Positions 14,200 to 15,401 of a DNA stretch of 15,401 bases are shown here, piece after piece. Both the position numbers and the translations under genes were made by a program. The DNA comes from JAFAZJ01 sp964437145 (GTDB lineage: Bacteria > Pseudomonadota > Alphaproteobacteria > Reyranellales > Reyranellaceae), in assembly GCA_964437145.1 (NCBI GenBank), contig CAYTFW010000158.1, positions 1-15,401 on the forward strand. Reading direction: 5' to 3'. Position 1 is the first letter of the stretch; every line of letters begins with the position of its first letter. Under the pieces are notes generated by a model. That model was given only the letters and a program-made list of their open reading frames with translations, was not told the origin of the DNA and made no database searches.

Positions 14200-15000
14200 A
14201 TGCCGCGCGACGCAACAGGGATATCGGCCGGCCCGCCGCGTGCGCCGACCCGCGCCATGCGGGTGATCGAGGCGTTGGCGACGCGGCCCGACGGCCTGAC
14301 GCTGGCCGAGCTGGGCCGCGGCCTGGGCCTGCCCAAGACCAGCCTGTTCAGCATGCTGCGCGCGCTGGAAAGCGAGGCCTATGTCGAGAACGCCGGCGGC
14401 GTCTATCGCCTGGGCCCGGCGGCGCTGCGGCTGGGCGCGCTGATCGGCGGCGGCGCCACCTTGGAGCGCAAGCTCTCGCCGCTGCTGGCGCCGATCGTCG
14501 CCAAGGCCGAGGAGACGGTGCTGCTCGCGGTGCCGACCGAGGATCATCGCGAGGTCCGTTACATCGCCATCGCCGACGGGCCGCAGGCGGTGCGCTACGC
14601 CGCTACCATCGGCCTGCGTCGGCCGCTCTACTGCACGGCGTCGGGCCGCGCCGTGCTGGCCTTCAGCGATCCCGCGGTGGTGCGCGACTATCTCGCGCGC
14701 GTGCCGCGCCCGCAGCTCACGCCGCACACCGCGACGTCGAAGGCGGCGCTGCTCGACATCATCGCCGAGATCCGCCGCGCCGGCGTGGCCGAGACGCGCG
14801 ACCAGATGTTCATGGGCCTGTGGGGTTTCGGCGCGCCGGTGTTCGACGCCCAGCGCGCCGTCGTCGCCTCGCTGATGATCGCCGCGCCCGCCGACCGCGC
14901 GCGCCGCAAGCGCGCCACGCTGGTGGCGGCGGTACGCGAAGGCGCCGAGGCGATGTCGCGCGTGCTGGGCCTGAGCGGCGAGTACATCGCGGCACGCTGA
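14200..15000 (+). CDS. IclR-family transcriptional regulator
   Basis: A 266-residue regulator of normal IclR length. The N-terminal winged helix-turn-helix spans about 16-75: RAMRVIEAL, then TLAELGRGLGLPKTSLFSML as the HTH and the wing ending in YRLGPAALRLG. The C-terminal effector domain shows the hallmark RPLYCTASGRAVLAF (141-155), the RRAGVAETRDQ strand and a final helix. Such proteins bind a small aromatic or acid effector and repress or activate a divergent catabolic operon. The 15-bp palindrome upstream and the divergent amidohydrolase, thiolase-like and DUF35 genes make those the obvious targets. No good ribosome site is visible; GAGG at 14181 is 15 bases from the start. The stop is five bases from the small gene on the other strand. 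Confidence 0.93.
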   Translation: MPRDATGISAGPPRAPTRAMRVIEALATRPDGLTLAELGRGLGLPKTSLFSMLRALESEAYVENAGGVYRLGPAALRLGALIGGGATLERKLSPLLAPIVAKAEETVLLAVPTEDHREVRYIAIADGPQAVRYAATIGLRRPLYCTASGRAVLAFSDPAVVRDYLARVPRPQLTPHTATSKAALLDIIAEIRRAGVAETRDQMFMGLWGFGAPVFDAQRAVVASLMIAAPADRARRKRATLVAAVREGAEAMSRVLGLSGEYIAAR

Positions 15001-15005
15001 CATCG

Positions 15006-15323
15006 TCACCATCCCGGGAACCGGCTGTTGCGGATGATGTCGTGCCAGGTGGGTCCCGGCGGCGGCTGGCGCGAGGTGTTCCAGAAGATCCGCCCGTTGC
15101 CGGCGCCCGCCACATGCGGCTCGGGCTCGACCCGTGTCGGCGATGACGCCGGCCGCATAGGGCTCGGCGGATCGGGCGGCCTCATTCCTTTCAGCACGAT
15201 CGGCGGCCGCGGCGCTTCGGGCGCGGGCGGCGGCGCGTCTTGCGGCGGGTCCGGCGCGAAGGGATCGTAGTCGTCTTCCATCTGCCCGTCCGGCGCGCGG
15301 GCCTCGTCCGGCGCGGCGGCCAT
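15006..15323 (-). CDS. Small proline-rich hypothetical protein
   Basis: Encodes 105 residues and is not recognised. The first two thirds are low-complexity and disordered-looking: acidic DDYDPFAPD (17-25), then repeated Pro/Ala segments such as DAPPPAPEAPRPP (29-41). The last 30 residues look more ordered, with GRIFWNTSRQPPPG followed by TWHDIIRNSRFPGW at the C-terminus, and may be the functional part. No signal peptide or membrane helix is seen. Codon use is GC-rich like the neighbours. It converges on the IclR gene with five bases between stops. It could be a short non-coding run left open by high GC; the ordered tail argues for a real gene. Confidence 0.5.
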   Translation of the reverse strand: MAAAPDEARAPDGQMEDDYDPFAPDPPQDAPPPAPEAPRPPIVLKGMRPPDPPSPMRPASSPTRVEPEPHVAGAGNGRIFWNTSRQPPPGPTWHDIIRNSRFPGW

Positions 15324-15346
15324 CGCGCATGGATTGCTATGGTTTT

Positions 15347-15386
15347 CCTTCTCCCCGCGAAGGCGGGGAGAAGGTGCCCGAAGGGC
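15347..15386. repeat. Double-hairpin dispersed repeat at window edge
   Basis: CCTTCTCCCCGC (15347-15358) and its exact complement (15363-15374) form a 12-bp stem with a GAAG loop. A second small hairpin GCCC-GAA-GGGC follows at 15376-15386. The sequence continues as GGATGAGGGGCTTCG to the window end, so the element may extend further. This CCTTCTCCCC...GGATGAGGGG pattern is a familiar dispersed intergenic repeat of Alphaproteobacteria. It lies upstream of the small minus-strand gene. Confidence 0.85.
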
Positions 15387-15401
15387 GGATGAGGGGCTTC
15401 G

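Noticed and set aside
14125..15330. Open frame of 401 codons on the minus strand
   Set aside because: Antisense to the well-defined IclR gene; low-complexity Arg/Ala-rich translation.
1..15401. CRISPR arrays, tRNA or rRNA genes, insertion sequences, phage genes
   Set aside because: No regularly spaced direct repeats, cloverleaf-like genes, transposase or integrase frames were seen on either strand.

Overview
The window is 15.4 kb of GC-rich, gene-dense bacterial DNA. High-GC codon usage, ATGA-coupled operons and several families of intergenic palindromes suggest an Alphaproteobacterium, perhaps a Reyranella-like or other Rhodospirillales/Hyphomicrobiales lineage. The lineage is inferred from style and gene content, not from a marker gene. 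I saw no rRNA, tRNA, transposase, integrase or CRISPR array. No stretch over 300 bases lacks a gene.

Layout. (1) 1-1034: the end of a pteridine-reductase-like SDR overlaps folB (dihydroneopterin aldolase); this is folate/pterin metabolism. (2) 1043-1163: a long imperfect palindromic repeat. (3) 1185-3501: a tightly coupled cassette of zinc alcohol dehydrogenase, SCP2-like small protein and alpha/beta hydrolase. It is followed by a second palindrome (3513-3568) and two tandem, overlapping EamA/DMT transporters (3569-5397). (4) 5489-9233: a dTDP-amino-sugar operon with a short RmlA, an FdtA-type 3,4-ketoisomerase, a DegT-family aminotransferase and a Wzx flippase. rmlB (9208-10287) lies on the opposite strand, convergent with wzx and overlapping its 3' end. 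A SAM methyltransferase diverges from rmlB. (5) 11225-14128 (minus): an operon of an amidohydrolase-2 enzyme, a thiolase-like protein without the nucleophilic cysteine, and its DUF35 zinc-ribbon/OB partner. A divergent IclR regulator (14200-15000) faces it across a perfect 15-bp palindrome. (6) 15006-15323 (minus): a small proline-rich protein, then a third type of palindromic repeat at the window edge.

How it works together. RmlA and RmlB would make dTDP-4-keto-6-deoxyglucose. The ketoisomerase carries the residue pair associated with FdtA rather than QdtA, and with the aminotransferase predicts dTDP-Fuc3N. The flippase would export the lipid-linked glycan containing it. No FdtC-type acetyltransferase is present, so the final modification is open. 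The amidohydrolase, thiolase-like and DUF35 set looks like a catabolic module acting on a CoA-linked substrate, with local IclR control. It is the most interesting part of the window because the thiolase-like protein matches the Ltp2/DUF35 retro-aldolase arrangement. The alcohol dehydrogenase/SCP2/hydrolase/transporter cassette is probably also catabolic, with unknown substrate.
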